The notes beneath the pieces are model-generated. The model did no database searches, had not been told where the DNA came from, and saw only the letters and a list, made by a program, of their open reading frames with translations. Position numbers and translations under genes: made by a program. Below are positions 48,998-59,917 of a stretch of DNA of 64,000 nt, piece after piece. Origin of the DNA: Rhodococcus antarcticus (GTDB lineage Bacteria > Actinomycetota > Actinomycetes > Mycobacteriales > Mycobacteriaceae); NCBI RefSeq assembly GCF_026153295.1, contig NZ_CP110615.1:3348001-3412000 (forward strand), in the 5' to 3' direction. Positions within the stretch are counted from its first letter, which is position 1; every line of letters starts with the position of its first letter.

Positions 48998-49477
48998 GTG
49001 AACGACCGAACCCGTGAGTCCGTCTGGGACTACCCCCGTCCGCCCCGCGCCGAGGCGGTCGACCTGCGGGTGGTGGTGCGCCACGGCGGGGTGACGGTGC
49101 TCGACACGACCGACGTCGTCCGGGTGCTGGAGACGAGCCACCCGCCGACGTACTACCTGCCGCGGGCGGCGTTCGCCGAGGGCCTGCTCACGGCCACCGA
49201 CCGACGCACGATGTGCGAGTGGAAGGGCACCGCCCGCTACGTGGACCTGGTGGTGCCCGGGACGTCCCCGCTGCGCGAGATCGGCTGGTGGTACCCGACG
49301 CCGGACCGCCGGTACCCCGTGCTGACCGACCGCGTCGCGCTCTACGCCGGCCCGCTGGACGAGGTCACGGTGGACGGGGAGCGGGTCCAGCCGCAGCCGG
49401 GCGGGTTCTACGGCGGCTGGGTGACCTCCGAGCTGGACGGCCCCTTCAAGGGCGCCCCGGGCACGATGGGCTGGTAG
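48998..49477 (+). CDS. DUF427 domain protein
   Basis: 159 residues. The family pattern is complete: VWDYPRPPRAE, VVVRHGGVTVLDTTDVVRVL, HPPTYYLPRAAF, CEWKGTARYVDL and WWYPTP. DUF427 proteins are small beta-barrel-like proteins of unknown activity, common in actinobacteria and proteobacteria. GTG start at 48998. The stop is one base from the convergent SdpI-like gene, so the transcripts meet. Confidence 0.9.
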   Translation: MNDRTRESVWDYPRPPRAEAVDLRVVVRHGGVTVLDTTDVVRVLETSHPPTYYLPRAAFAEGLLTATDRRTMCEWKGTARYVDLVVPGTSPLREIGWWYPTPDRRYPVLTDRVALYAGPLDEVTVDGERVQPQPGGFYGGWVTSELDGPFKGAPGTMGW

Positions 49478-49478
49478 C

Positions 49479-49883
49479 TCAGGCCCTGAGGGAGTCCATC
49501 AGGTCGCAGCCGGTGCAGTCGGCGCAGCGTTCGTGCGGACCGTCGGCAGCCCGGACGGCGGCGGCGCGGGCACCGAGCGCCCCGGCCGCCACCACGAGGG
49601 CACCGCCCCCGGTCGCGAGCACCACGGCGACCACGATCCGCGGGAGACCCTCCAGCCCCACCACGGCGGCCCCGGCCAGCACGAGCAGGAGTGCACCGAC
49701 CACGACTCCGGGACCGGCGGCCCGGTTGGCGAGGGTGAACGACTCGTCGGAGGCCAGCGAGCCCGGGGTGCGCACACCGGCCCAGCGGTTGCGGGGCAGG
49801 CGGGCGGTCAGCCCGAGGATCCCGACGACCGCCAGGGCCACTCCCACCACCACGAGCACTGCACCACCGAGGACCGCGACCAT
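49479..49883 (-). CDS. SdpI-like small membrane protein with C-terminal Cys cluster
   Basis: About 134 residues, four predicted helices. LTARLPRNRWAGVRTPGSLA and SDESFTLANRAAGP are the SdpI-family cytoplasmic loop pattern. An unusual feature is the soluble tail AADGPHERCADCTGCDLMD, with three Cys in CADCTGC that could bind metal or form disulfides. Family members in Bacillus act as immunity proteins; no such role can be claimed here. ATG at 49883; an upstream GTG (VTPTIVGM) is also in frame. Divergent from leuS. Confidence 0.75.
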   Translation of the reverse strand: MVAVLGGAVLVVVGVALAVVGILGLTARLPRNRWAGVRTPGSLASDESFTLANRAAGPGVVVGALLLVLAGAAVVGLEGLPRIVVAVVLATGGGALVVAAGALGARAAAVRAADGPHERCADCTGCDLMDSLRA

Positions 49884-49899
49884 GCCCACGATGGTAGGC

Positions 49900-49927
49900 G
49901 TGACCGACCGGGACCACCGTCTACCAT
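49900..49927 (+). promoter_or_regulatory. candidate leuS promoter
   Basis: GTGACC (49900) and TACCAT (49922) with a 16-bp spacer. Transcription would begin around 49934-49935, at or next to the GTG of the short leader frame. Confidence 0.5.
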
Positions 49928-49934
49928 GGCCCTC

Positions 49935-49970
49935 GTGCGCACCGGCCTCCCGCTCCACGGGCCGCGCTGA
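49935..49970 (+). CDS. possible leader peptide of leuS (leaderless start)
   Basis: A 11-codon frame, VRTGLPLHGPR, with two CTC leucine codons. An in-frame ATG at 49926 would lengthen it to MALVRTGLPLHGPR with three. It sits right after the candidate -10 and before two hairpins, the arrangement of a classical attenuator. Actinobacterial leader peptides are often leaderless. Too short to prove from one genome. Confidence 0.35.
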   Translation: MRTGLPLHGPR

Positions 49971-50023
49971 CTGATCCCCGTCGGCGCGGCGACCCCTCAC
50001 GCTCGGGCAGCGGAGGGGTTTCC
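49961..50023 (+). promoter_or_regulatory. probable leuS transcription attenuator
   Basis: A first stem, GCCGCGC (49961) with GCGCGGC (49984-49990), overlaps the leader stop. A second, stronger hairpin pairs ACCCCTC (49992-49998) with GAGGGGT (50013-50019) and CGCT with AGCG around a 5-nt loop, followed by TTCCT. This looks like an intrinsic terminator 35 bases before the leuS start. Leucine-responsive attenuators of leuS have been predicted for some Streptomyces (established comparative work); occurrence here is inference. Confidence 0.6.
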
Positions 50024-50058
50024 TGCTGCCAGGGCCCCGACCGACCGAGGAGCACGCA

Positions 50059-52905
<2,847 letters not shown>

Positions 52906-52915
52906 CCGCACCACC

Positions 52916-52954
52916 CCTCGCGCCGGGCGGAGATCACCAGCTCGGCGCGAGGGC
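52916..52954. terminator. bidirectional terminator between leuS and the SDR gene
   Basis: A perfect 11-bp stem, CCCTCGCGCCG / CGGCGCGAGGG, with a 17-base loop, in the 57-bp gap between the convergent leuS and SDR stops. Confidence 0.65.
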
Positions 52955-52962
52955 CCGGTGCG

Positions 52963-53640
52963 TCAGCGGCCGGTCGGGCGCAGCACCAGCTCGGTGAGGT
53001 GCGCGTCCGGCCCGGCGAGCACCGCGGCGAGCACCGCTGCGGCGACGCTGTCCGCGGTGAGGAAGCGGCTGCCGTCGTACGCGCCGCCCTCGTGCGCGAC
53101 CACGGCGCGCTGCATGTCGGTGTCCACCCGGCCCGGGTGCACCGAGGTCACCCGCAGCCCCGTCTCCTCGGCGCGCAGCGCGTCCGCCAGGGCCCGCAGC
53201 GCGAACTTGCTCGCCGCGTAGGAACCCCACCCCGCGTTGGCCGTGATCCCCGCCCCGGAGTTGACCAGCACGACGTGCCCGCCGACGGCACGCAGCGCGG
53301 GCAGCAGCAGCCGGGTCAGCTCGGCGACGGCCACGACGTTCACCTCGAGGGTCTCCCGCCACTGCTGTGCCGTGCTCTCCGCCAGCGTGCCGAGCCGGGC
53401 CACTCCCGCGGAGTGCACCAGCACGTCCAGCGAGCTGATCGTGGCGACGTCGGCGGCGGTCACCGCCGTCAGCTCGACCGGCCACGCGGTGGCCCCCGGG
53501 AGCTCGGCGGCCAGCGCGGCCAGCGCGTCGGCGTCCCGGCCGCCGAGCAGCACGTCGTGGGTGGCGGCGAGGGCGCGGGCCGTCGCGGCACCCACCCCGC
53601 GGGAGGCGCCGGTGACCAGTGCGGTGGGTCGGGTGCTCAT
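52963..53640 (-). CDS. SDR family oxidoreductase
   Basis: 225 residues, classical short-chain dehydrogenase/reductase. Cofactor motif VTGASRGVGAATAR (residues ~9-22), the structural block DVLVHSAGVARLG, NVVAVAELTRLLLP, catalytic Ser in VLVNSGAG, Tyr/Lys in YAASKFALRAL, and VHPGRVDTDM. The ATG at 53640 begins MSTRPTALVTG. It reduces or oxidises an unknown alcohol or ketone with NAD(P). Convergent with leuS, divergent from the sedolisin gene with a 221-bp gap. Confidence 0.92.
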   Translation of the reverse strand: MSTRPTALVTGASRGVGAATARALAATHDVLLGGRDADALAALAAELPGATAWPVELTAVTAADVATISSLDVLVHSAGVARLGTLAESTAQQWRETLEVNVVAVAELTRLLLPALRAVGGHVVLVNSGAGITANAGWGSYAASKFALRALADALRAEETGLRVTSVHPGRVDTDMQRAVVAHEGGAYDGSRFLTADSVAAAVLAAVLAGPDAHLTELVLRPTGR

Positions 53641-53861
53641 GAGCGGGACGGTACCGACCGGAACCCCGCACCCGCGCCCACCACACGTCGCGCAGACACC
53701 GGACGAAAGGTGCACCAACCAACACACGGGGACGATGCACGCCATTCCTGAGATGTTCCTGGGCAACTTCTGGGAGAACTCTTCTCACCGTTCCGGGAGA
53801 CTGGTAAGCCTTGCTAACTGCCTTGCAGGGCAGCCGCTCCGCCCACTCCAGGAGGCCGATA

Positions 53862-55862
53862 GTGTCCCGTCCCCCCCGCAGCCCACGCCGGACTGCCGCG
53901 CTGGTCGCCGTCACCACGGTGACCGCGCTCACCGCCCTCAGCACCGTCGCGGGCACCGCCTCCGCCGCGCCCAGCTCGCCCCGGGCGATCCCGGGGTCCG
54001 TCCCCAGCTGGGCCGTCTCCGCCAACGACGTCGGCACCACCGCCGCCGACACGTCCGTCGAGGGCGAGATCTACCTCCCGCTCCGCGACCAGGCCGGTGC
54101 CCAGGCGCTCGCCACCGCGGTCTCCACGCCGGGTGACGCGAAGTACGGCCAGTACCTCACCCCGGCCGGGTGGATCCGCACCTACGCCCCCACCAGGGCG
54201 GACCTGAGGACGATCACGGACTTCGTGACGTCGCAGGGCCTCACCATCACCGCCGTGCCGGCCAGCCGCCAGTACGTGGTGTTCCGCGGGTCGGCGTCGG
54301 TGATCAACGCGGCCTTCAGCACCACGCTGCACACCTACGACTACTCCGGCCAGCAGCTCGTCGCCCCGTCCTCGGACCCCAAGGCGCCCGCCGCGGTGGC
54401 CGCCAAGGTTGCGGGTGTGACCATCGACCAGGGCCGGCACGTCACCCGGCCGGACCTGGTCGCCCCCGGTGCCGGCACCGACATGGCCTCCCCCGAGGCC
54501 CAGCAGCGCTCGGCCCCCCCGGCTGCTCCGGCCCCCGCCACGACCCCGGCGCCGTGCTCGACGTACTTCGGCCAGCACACCGTGACCACCCCGAAGGCGT
54601 ACGGCCAGAAGAGCTTCCCGACCAACATCTGCGGCTACACCCCGGGCCAGCTGCGCTCGGCCTACAACCTGGACAAGGGCATCAACGCCGGTAACGACGG
54701 CTCCGGCCAGACGGTGGCGATCATCGACGCCTACGCCTCGCCCTCCATCGTCTCCGACACCAACACCTACGCCCTCAAGACCGGCAGCCCGCCGTTGACG
54801 AGTGCGACGTACAAGCAGATCGTCCCCAAGGTGTCGGACTTCAGCGACACCGCGGCCTGCGGGACCACCGGAGGCTGGCAGGGCGAGCAGACCCTCGACG
54901 TGCAGTCCGCCCACGGCGTGGCGCCCGGGGCCCAGCTGCTCTACGTCGGTGGCTTCAACTGCGGTGGCGGGCTCGACATCGCCATGAGCACGATCCTCGA
55001 CCAGAAGCTCGCCACCATCGTGAGCAACAGCTACGGCTACGCCGGCGAGGCGGTGCCGGACAGCGTCATCTCCGGCGAGCAGAACCAGCACGTCCAGGCG
55101 GCGGTGGAGGGCATCGGCCTCTACTTCTCCAGCGGCGACAGCGGTGACGAGGTCGCCAAGCTCGGGTACAAGTCCCCCGACTTCCCGGCCACCTCGCCCT
55201 ACGTCACCTCCGTCGGTGGCACCAGCCTCGAGGTCGCGGCCAACGGCGGCTACACCACCGAGACCGGCTGGGGCAGCGCCACCGACCAGATCAAGGACGG
55301 TGCGCTCGTCTCCCCGCTGCCCGGCACGTTCCGTGGCGGCGCCGGCGGTGGCGTGAGCGACAAGTTCGCCCAGCCCGCCTACCAGAGGGGTGTGGTGCCG
55401 GACGCGCTGGCGAACAGCAAGGGCGGCGGCGCGGCCCGCGTCTCCCCGGACGTGGCCTCGCTGGCCGACCCGTACACCGGCTTCCTCATCGGCCTGAGCC
55501 CCATCACCGACGACGCCACCCAGAACACGGGTGCGTTCACCACCGAGACCTACGGCGGCACCAGCCTGGCGTCCCCGCTGACGGCGGCCCAGGTGGCCCT
55601 CGTGCAGCAGGCCACCGGCAGGACCGTGGGCTTCGCGAACCCGGCGCTGTACGCGGGCTACAAGCTCGACCCGACGATCACCCGGGACGTGCAGCCGCTC
55701 AAGCCCGCCGGGGCCGTGGTGTACACGAGCGCGAGCAGCGGGAACACGTTCCTGATCTCGCTGGACAAGGACTCCTCGCTGACGACGACCAAGGGCTACG
55801 ACCAGACCACGGGGCTCGGCAGCATCGACGTGCCGAGGATGATCGCCTCCATGAAGGGCTAG
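53862..55862 (+). CDS. secreted S53 family peptidase (sedolisin)
   Basis: 666 residues: signal peptide (basic PRSPRRTAAL, then VAVTTVTALTALSTVAGTAS, cleavage near ASAAP at ~37), a pro-kumamolisin-type propeptide (~40-225, with SRQYVVFRGSASVINAAF), a Pro/Ala linker, and the catalytic domain (~255-666). Catalytic Glu and Asp are in WQGEQTLDVQSAHG (~345 and ~349), the oxyanion Asp in SSGDSGDE, and the nucleophile Ser in YGGTSLASP (~567). DPTTGLGS-like QTTGLGSIDVPRM lies near the C-terminal calcium site. Sedolisins are acid-active secreted endopeptidases. AGGAGG six bases before the GTG at 53862 fixes the start. Confidence 0.93.
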   Translation: MSRPPRSPRRTAALVAVTTVTALTALSTVAGTASAAPSSPRAIPGSVPSWAVSANDVGTTAADTSVEGEIYLPLRDQAGAQALATAVSTPGDAKYGQYLTPAGWIRTYAPTRADLRTITDFVTSQGLTITAVPASRQYVVFRGSASVINAAFSTTLHTYDYSGQQLVAPSSDPKAPAAVAAKVAGVTIDQGRHVTRPDLVAPGAGTDMASPEAQQRSAPPAAPAPATTPAPCSTYFGQHTVTTPKAYGQKSFPTNICGYTPGQLRSAYNLDKGINAGNDGSGQTVAIIDAYASPSIVSDTNTYALKTGSPPLTSATYKQIVPKVSDFSDTAACGTTGGWQGEQTLDVQSAHGVAPGAQLLYVGGFNCGGGLDIAMSTILDQKLATIVSNSYGYAGEAVPDSVISGEQNQHVQAAVEGIGLYFSSGDSGDEVAKLGYKSPDFPATSPYVTSVGGTSLEVAANGGYTTETGWGSATDQIKDGALVSPLPGTFRGGAGGGVSDKFAQPAYQRGVVPDALANSKGGGAARVSPDVASLADPYTGFLIGLSPITDDATQNTGAFTTETYGGTSLASPLTAAQVALVQQATGRTVGFANPALYAGYKLDPTITRDVQPLKPAGAVVYTSASSGNTFLISLDKDSSLTTTKGYDQTTGLGSIDVPRMIASMKG

Positions 55863-55876
55863 CTCGACCGGATCTG

Positions 55877-55913
55877 CCGGGGCCGTCCACCGTTCGCAGG
55901 TGGGCGGCCCCGG
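55877..55913. terminator. terminator between sedolisin and beta-lactamase-like genes
   Basis: A 15-bp stem, CCGGGGCCGTCCACC / GGTGGGCGGCCCCGG, with one G-U pair and a 7-nt loop, midway between convergent stops. Probably bidirectional. Confidence 0.78.
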
Positions 55914-55925
55914 CCGTCGTCCGGC

Positions 55926-57260
55926 TCAGCGCCACCCGGCGGGGTCCACACCACCCGGCACGTCCGCGTCGGTGTCGTACGGGGTGCGGGTGAGCACGAA
56001 GCTCGCGAGGTCCAGGTGCGAGACGGCGCCGTCGGGGTGCCGCACCACCCGAAGCGGCTCGTCGGCGTAGTAGCCGTCCAGCCCGCGCCAGCCGCCGACG
56101 GTGACCACGAACCGCGAGCCCCGTCCGGCGCCGGCGGCGGGGGCCAGCTCCAGCCCGTCCGGGGTCGCGCGCAGCAGCAGGTGGATCGGGCCCCAGAACC
56201 ACGAGCCCGTCAGGGCCAGCACGTCCGGGGCCACCGCGGACGGCCTCCACGGCGCGACCGGACGCGGGCCCAGGATCGTCAGCAGCTCTGCACCGAGGCC
56301 GTGGGAGAGCCCGGACGTGCTGTTGCACAACGCGATCGCGGAGTCGCCGCTCTCAGCATCCACCCGCAGACCGGCCAGGAAGCCCGGCATGGACCCGCCG
56401 TGACCGTGGCTGCGCCTGCCGTCGTCGTTCCACACCTGCACCCCGAGGCCGTGCGCGGCCGTCCACGCCGCCCCCGGCCGGTCGTCGACCACCTGTGGCT
56501 CCAGCATCTCCTCGAGCGTCGCGGGGGCGAGGAGCTCGGGGTGGCGCCCGGCGAGCAGCCCGGCCCAGCGTGCGAGATCGGCGACCGTGGTCCAGAGCTG
56601 GCCGGCGGGGGCCATCGCGTCGTGGTCGTGCTCCGGCTCGGGCAGCAGCACGTCCGCGAAGGGGTGCACGGCGAAACCCGCTGCCGCCGGCTCCTGCGGG
56701 CGCAGGCTGGTGCGGGTCATGCCGAGCGGGGCGAGCAGCTCCTCGGCGAGGACCTCGTGCCACGGGCGGCCCTGCTGGCGCGCGACGAGCTCACCCAGGA
56801 CGGCGTAGCCCACGTTGGAGTAGTGGAAGCGCCGGCCGGGCCGAGCGCGGGCAGCGTCGGGTCCGAGGCTGGCGCTGGCGAGCTCGCGGAAGCTCGTCCC
56901 CGGGGTGCGCTCCCACCACGGGCCGGCCGTCTCCGCCCGCAGCCCGGCGCTGTGGGCCAGGAGCTGCGCGACGGTCGACCGGCCGATGGACGTGCCCGGC
57001 ACGTGCTGCTCGACGAGGTCGGTGAGCTGCAGCCGTCCGGCGTCCCGCAGCCGCAGCACCTGCACGGCCACGAACGTCTTGGTGATGGAGCCGCAGCGGT
57101 ACTGGTGGTCGACCGTCCCGTCACCGGCCGCCCCGGACCACACGAGCTCCCCGTCGCGCACCAGCCCGGCGACGACCGACGGCAGCCGGTGGTCGGCCTG
57201 CTCAGCGGCAAGGTGGGCGTCCAGGGCGTCCAGGGCGGCGCGGGTGGTCTCGATCAGCAC
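55926..57260 (-). CDS. serine hydrolase, beta-lactamase / class C fold
   Basis: 444 residues. SxxK in CGSITKTFVAVQV (~58-61), YxN in FHYSNVGYAVLGELV (~147) and the third motif in HGHGGSMPGFLAG (~287), as expected for penicillin-binding-protein-like esterases and DD-peptidases. The C-terminal ~120 residues form an extra beta-rich domain (LTGSWFWGPIHLLLRATPDG). No signal peptide, so probably cytosolic, more like an esterase or D-aminopeptidase than a secreted beta-lactamase. GTG at 57260; a TAGACA six bases upstream suggests leaderless transcription. It is divergent from the next hydrolase. Confidence 0.9.
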   Translation of the reverse strand: MLIETTRAALDALDAHLAAEQADHRLPSVVAGLVRDGELVWSGAAGDGTVDHQYRCGSITKTFVAVQVLRLRDAGRLQLTDLVEQHVPGTSIGRSTVAQLLAHSAGLRAETAGPWWERTPGTSFRELASASLGPDAARARPGRRFHYSNVGYAVLGELVARQQGRPWHEVLAEELLAPLGMTRTSLRPQEPAAAGFAVHPFADVLLPEPEHDHDAMAPAGQLWTTVADLARWAGLLAGRHPELLAPATLEEMLEPQVVDDRPGAAWTAAHGLGVQVWNDDGRRSHGHGGSMPGFLAGLRVDAESGDSAIALCNSTSGLSHGLGAELLTILGPRPVAPWRPSAVAPDVLALTGSWFWGPIHLLLRATPDGLELAPAAGAGRGSRFVVTVGGWRGLDGYYADEPLRVVRHPDGAVSHLDLASFVLTRTPYDTDADVPGGVDPAGWR

Positions 57261-57293
57261 GTGCGGTGTCTACCAGGGGTGTGCGCTTCGCAC

Positions 57294-57335
57294 CTGTGAA
57301 CGAAACCTCGCCCCCTGGATAGAGAAATCACGCAC
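57294..57335 (-). repeat. 42-bp dispersed element, copy 2
   Basis: Aligned with 8755-8796 at 35 of 42 positions with no gaps. It lies in the 92-bp gap between two divergent hydrolase genes, 33 bases upstream of the minus-strand start. Confidence 0.75.
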
Positions 57336-57352
57336 AGGGGCAGGATGCCCCC

Positions 57353-58147
57353 ATGGAGCTCGCGCACACCGTCCACGGCCACGGCCCCACGCTCGTCCTG
57401 GTGCACGGGCTGTCGCACCGCCAGCACGCCTGGGACCCGGTTCTCTCCGCGCTCGCGCCGCACCGCCGCGTGGTGACGATCGACCTGCCCGGGCACGGCG
57501 AGTCTCCCGCGCTGCCGCCGAGCGCCGACCCGGTGGGTGCGATCGTCGACGCCGTGGACGGGATGCTCGACCGGCTCGCCCCGGACGAGGGCCGCCCGCA
57601 CGTGGCCGGCAACTCGCTCGGCGGGCTCGTGGCCCTGCAGCTCGCCGTCCGCGGGCGGGTGGCCAGCGCCACGGCCCTGAGCCCGGCCGGGTTCGCCAGC
57701 GGCGCGTGGGACACCGCGTACACCGCGCGGGTGTTCCGGGCCTCGCGGGCGATCACCGGGAAGCAGAAGGCACACATCCCCACCGCGCTGCGCAACCCCG
57801 TGGGGCGCACGGCCTCGCTGTTCCCGTTCTTCGGCCGCCCGTGGAAGGTCGACGCGGACGCCGCCATCGTCGACGCCCTGGGGCTGCTGGACAACGCCGT
57901 CATCGACCCGGTGCTCGACGCGGGACTGGGCAACGCCCCCGCCGTGGCCCGCACGTCCGTGCCGGTGACCATCGCCTGGGGCCGGCGCGACCTCATCCTG
58001 CCGGTGCACCAGGCACGCAACGCCCGACGACTGTTCCCCGACGCCACCCACGTGGTGCTGCCGGGGCTGGGCCACGTGCCCATGTCCGACGACCCGGCCC
58101 GGATCGGCCTCGTGCTGCTCGGCGGGAGCTCCACCGTCGCGGCCTGA
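57353..58147 (+). CDS. alpha/beta fold hydrolase
   Basis: 264 residues. LVLVHGLSHRQHAWDPVL (oxyanion HG), TIDLPGHGESPALPP, nucleophile elbow VAGNSLGGLVALQL (Ser ~87), acid candidate in AWGRRDLILP and His in PGLGHVPMSDDP: a full epoxide-hydrolase/esterase-type set. The cap region contains AITGKQKAHIPTALRN. Substrate unknown. ATG at 57353 without a strong Shine-Dalgarno. It is convergent with mmsA, 18 bp apart. Confidence 0.92.
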   Translation: MELAHTVHGHGPTLVLVHGLSHRQHAWDPVLSALAPHRRVVTIDLPGHGESPALPPSADPVGAIVDAVDGMLDRLAPDEGRPHVAGNSLGGLVALQLAVRGRVASATALSPAGFASGAWDTAYTARVFRASRAITGKQKAHIPTALRNPVGRTASLFPFFGRPWKVDADAAIVDALGLLDNAVIDPVLDAGLGNAPAVARTSVPVTIAWGRRDLILPVHQARNARRLFPDATHVVLPGLGHVPMSDDPARIGLVLLGGSSTVAA

Positions 58148-58165
58148 TCCGGGCCCGGCCCGCCG

Positions 58166-59668
58166 TCAGGCGTTCGTCGGGAAGCCCAGGTCCAGCGCGG
58201 CACGCCCGCTCGGCTCCGGCCAGCGGCTGGTGACCACCTTGCCGCGGGTGAAGAAGTGCACGCCCTCGGTGCCGTGCGCGTGCGTGTCGCCGAACAGCGA
58301 GCTCTTCCACCCGCCGAAGGAGTAGTAGGCCATCGGGACCGGGACCGGCACGTTGATGCCGATCATCCCCACCTGGACCTCGTTCTGGAACCGTCGGGCG
58401 GCCCCGCCGTCGCGGGTGAACAGGGCGGTGCCGTTGCCGTAGGGGTTCGCGTTGACCAGCGCCACCGCCTGCTCGTAGGTGTCCACCCGGAGGACGGCGA
58501 GCACCGGGCCGAAGATCTCGTCGGTGTAGACGCTCATGTCCGTGCTGACGTGGTCCAGCAGCGTCGGCCCGACGAAGAAGCCCTCCCCGTCCGCGTCGAC
58601 CTCGACGCCGCGGCCGTCCACCACGACCGTGGCGCCCGCCTCCTGCCCGGCCGCGACGTACCCGGTGACCCGGTCGCGGGCCGCGGCGGACACCAGCGGA
58701 CCCATGTCGCAGCCGCGTCGGCCGTCCCCGGTGCGCAGGCCCACCGTGCGCTCGGCGATCCGGGCCACGAGGTCCTCGGCCACCCCGCCCACCACCACCA
58801 GGGCGGAGATGGCCATGCAGCGCTCACCGGCGGAGCCGAACCCGGCGTTGACCGCGGCGTCCGCGGCCAGGTCCAGGTCGGCGTCCGGCAGCACCACCAT
58901 GTGGTTCTTGGCCCCGCCCAGGGCCTGCACCCGCTTGCCGTGCGCGGTGCCGGTCTCGTACACGTGCCGCGCCACCGGGGTGGATCCCACGAAGGACACC
59001 GAGGCCACGTCGGGATGGGTCAGCAGGGTGTCGACGGCTTCCGCGGAACCGTTCAGGACGGTGAACACCCCGTCGGGCAGGCCCGCCTCCTGCCACAGCT
59101 CCGCCATCCACAGCGCGGCCGAGGGCACCTTCTCGCTCGGCTTCAGCACCACGCAGTTGCCGGCGGCGATCGCGACCGGGAAGAACCACATCGGCACCAT
59201 CGCGGGGAAGTTGAACGGGCTGATCACCGCCACGACGCCCAGCGGCTGGCGCACCGAGTGCACGTCCACCCCGGTGGAGGCGTTCTCGGTGAAGGCGCCC
59301 TTGAGCAGGTGCGGCATCCCGCACGCGAGCTCGACGACCTCCTGGCCGCGGGCCACCTCGCCGGCGGCGTCGGAGAGCACCTTGCCGTGCTCGGCGGTGA
59401 TGAGCGCGGCCAGCTCGGGGGCGCGGGCGTTGAGCAGCTGGCGGAAGGCGAAGAGCACCTGGGTGCGCCGGGCCAGCGAGGTGTCGCGCCACGCGGGGAA
59501 GGCGGCTGCGGCCGAGGCCACGGCGGTGCGCGCCTCCTCGGCGGTGGCCAGGCAGACCCGGGCGGTCACCTCACCGGTGGCCGGGTCCGTCACGGGAGCC
59601 GTGCCGCCGACGCCCTCGACGCGGGCACCGCCGATCCAGTGCGGGACGGTGGGGGGGTTCTCGGACAT
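58166..59668 (-). CDS. mmsA: methylmalonate-semialdehyde dehydrogenase (CoA-acylating)
   Basis: 500 residues, aldehyde dehydrogenase fold. The N-terminal HWIGGARVEGVGG is typical of MmsA. ISPFNFPAMVPMWFFPVAIA, the NAD-binding FVGSTPVARHVYETG, and the catalytic Cys in GSAGERCMAIS (~284) follow. EIFGPVLAVLRVDTYEQAV and the INVPVPVPMAYYSFGGWK block separate MmsA from other ALDHs. It converts methylmalonate semialdehyde to propionyl-CoA in valine, thymine or inositol breakdown. ATG at 59668 with GGGAGC upstream. It lies next to ino1, but synthesis and catabolism of inositol need not be linked. Confidence 0.93.
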   Translation of the reverse strand: MSENPPTVPHWIGGARVEGVGGTAPVTDPATGEVTARVCLATAEEARTAVASAAAAFPAWRDTSLARRTQVLFAFRQLLNARAPELAALITAEHGKVLSDAAGEVARGQEVVELACGMPHLLKGAFTENASTGVDVHSVRQPLGVVAVISPFNFPAMVPMWFFPVAIAAGNCVVLKPSEKVPSAALWMAELWQEAGLPDGVFTVLNGSAEAVDTLLTHPDVASVSFVGSTPVARHVYETGTAHGKRVQALGGAKNHMVVLPDADLDLAADAAVNAGFGSAGERCMAISALVVVGGVAEDLVARIAERTVGLRTGDGRRGCDMGPLVSAAARDRVTGYVAAGQEAGATVVVDGRGVEVDADGEGFFVGPTLLDHVSTDMSVYTDEIFGPVLAVLRVDTYEQAVALVNANPYGNGTALFTRDGGAARRFQNEVQVGMIGINVPVPVPMAYYSFGGWKSSLFGDTHAHGTEGVHFFTRGKVVTSRWPEPSGRAALDLGFPTNA

Positions 59669-59917
59669 GCGGTGCTCCCTCGGGTCGTGCGCAGGGCGAA
59701 CGGGCTCTCCCCATCCGACCACGTCGGAGTCCTCCACGGGCCGGTCCCGACCTGCGCGGGGCAGTGTCGTCACCGTGCAGCGGGTCACCAGGCGCTCGCC
59801 GGCATGGGCCCGCCCGTCCCCCGTCCGTCGCCAAGTGCGGGCTTCTGGCTGTCATCCAGGGTGGAATGGCGACCAAGAGCCCGCACTTGGCGGTGGCGGT
59901 GGCGGTGGAGCTGGCGG
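59669..59917. other. 249-bp gap between mmsA and ino1
   Basis: Non-coding. It contains the mmsA promoter region, the 62-bp inverted-repeat element (59830-59891) and a short GGCGGT repeat (59890-59916) just after the ino1 stop. Confidence 0.6.
59830..59891. repeat. 62-bp inverted-repeat element
   Basis: Outer arms GCCAAGTGCGGGC (59830-59842) and GCCCGCACTTGGC (59879-59891) are perfect complements; the match extends to 17 of 19 bases. The 36-base inner part contains CTGG/CCAG. It may act as a terminator for ino1 on the minus strand, but its size and symmetrical arms also fit a dispersed palindromic repeat. Confidence 0.8.

Noticed and set aside
49479..49883. An SdpC/SdpI toxin-immunity system
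   Set aside because: No SdpA, SdpB or SdpC-like gene nearby; SdpI-like proteins are common outside toxin loci.
55926..57260. Calling this an antibiotic-resistance beta-lactamase
   Set aside because: No signal peptide, an extra C-terminal domain, and motifs shared with many esterases and peptidases of the fold.
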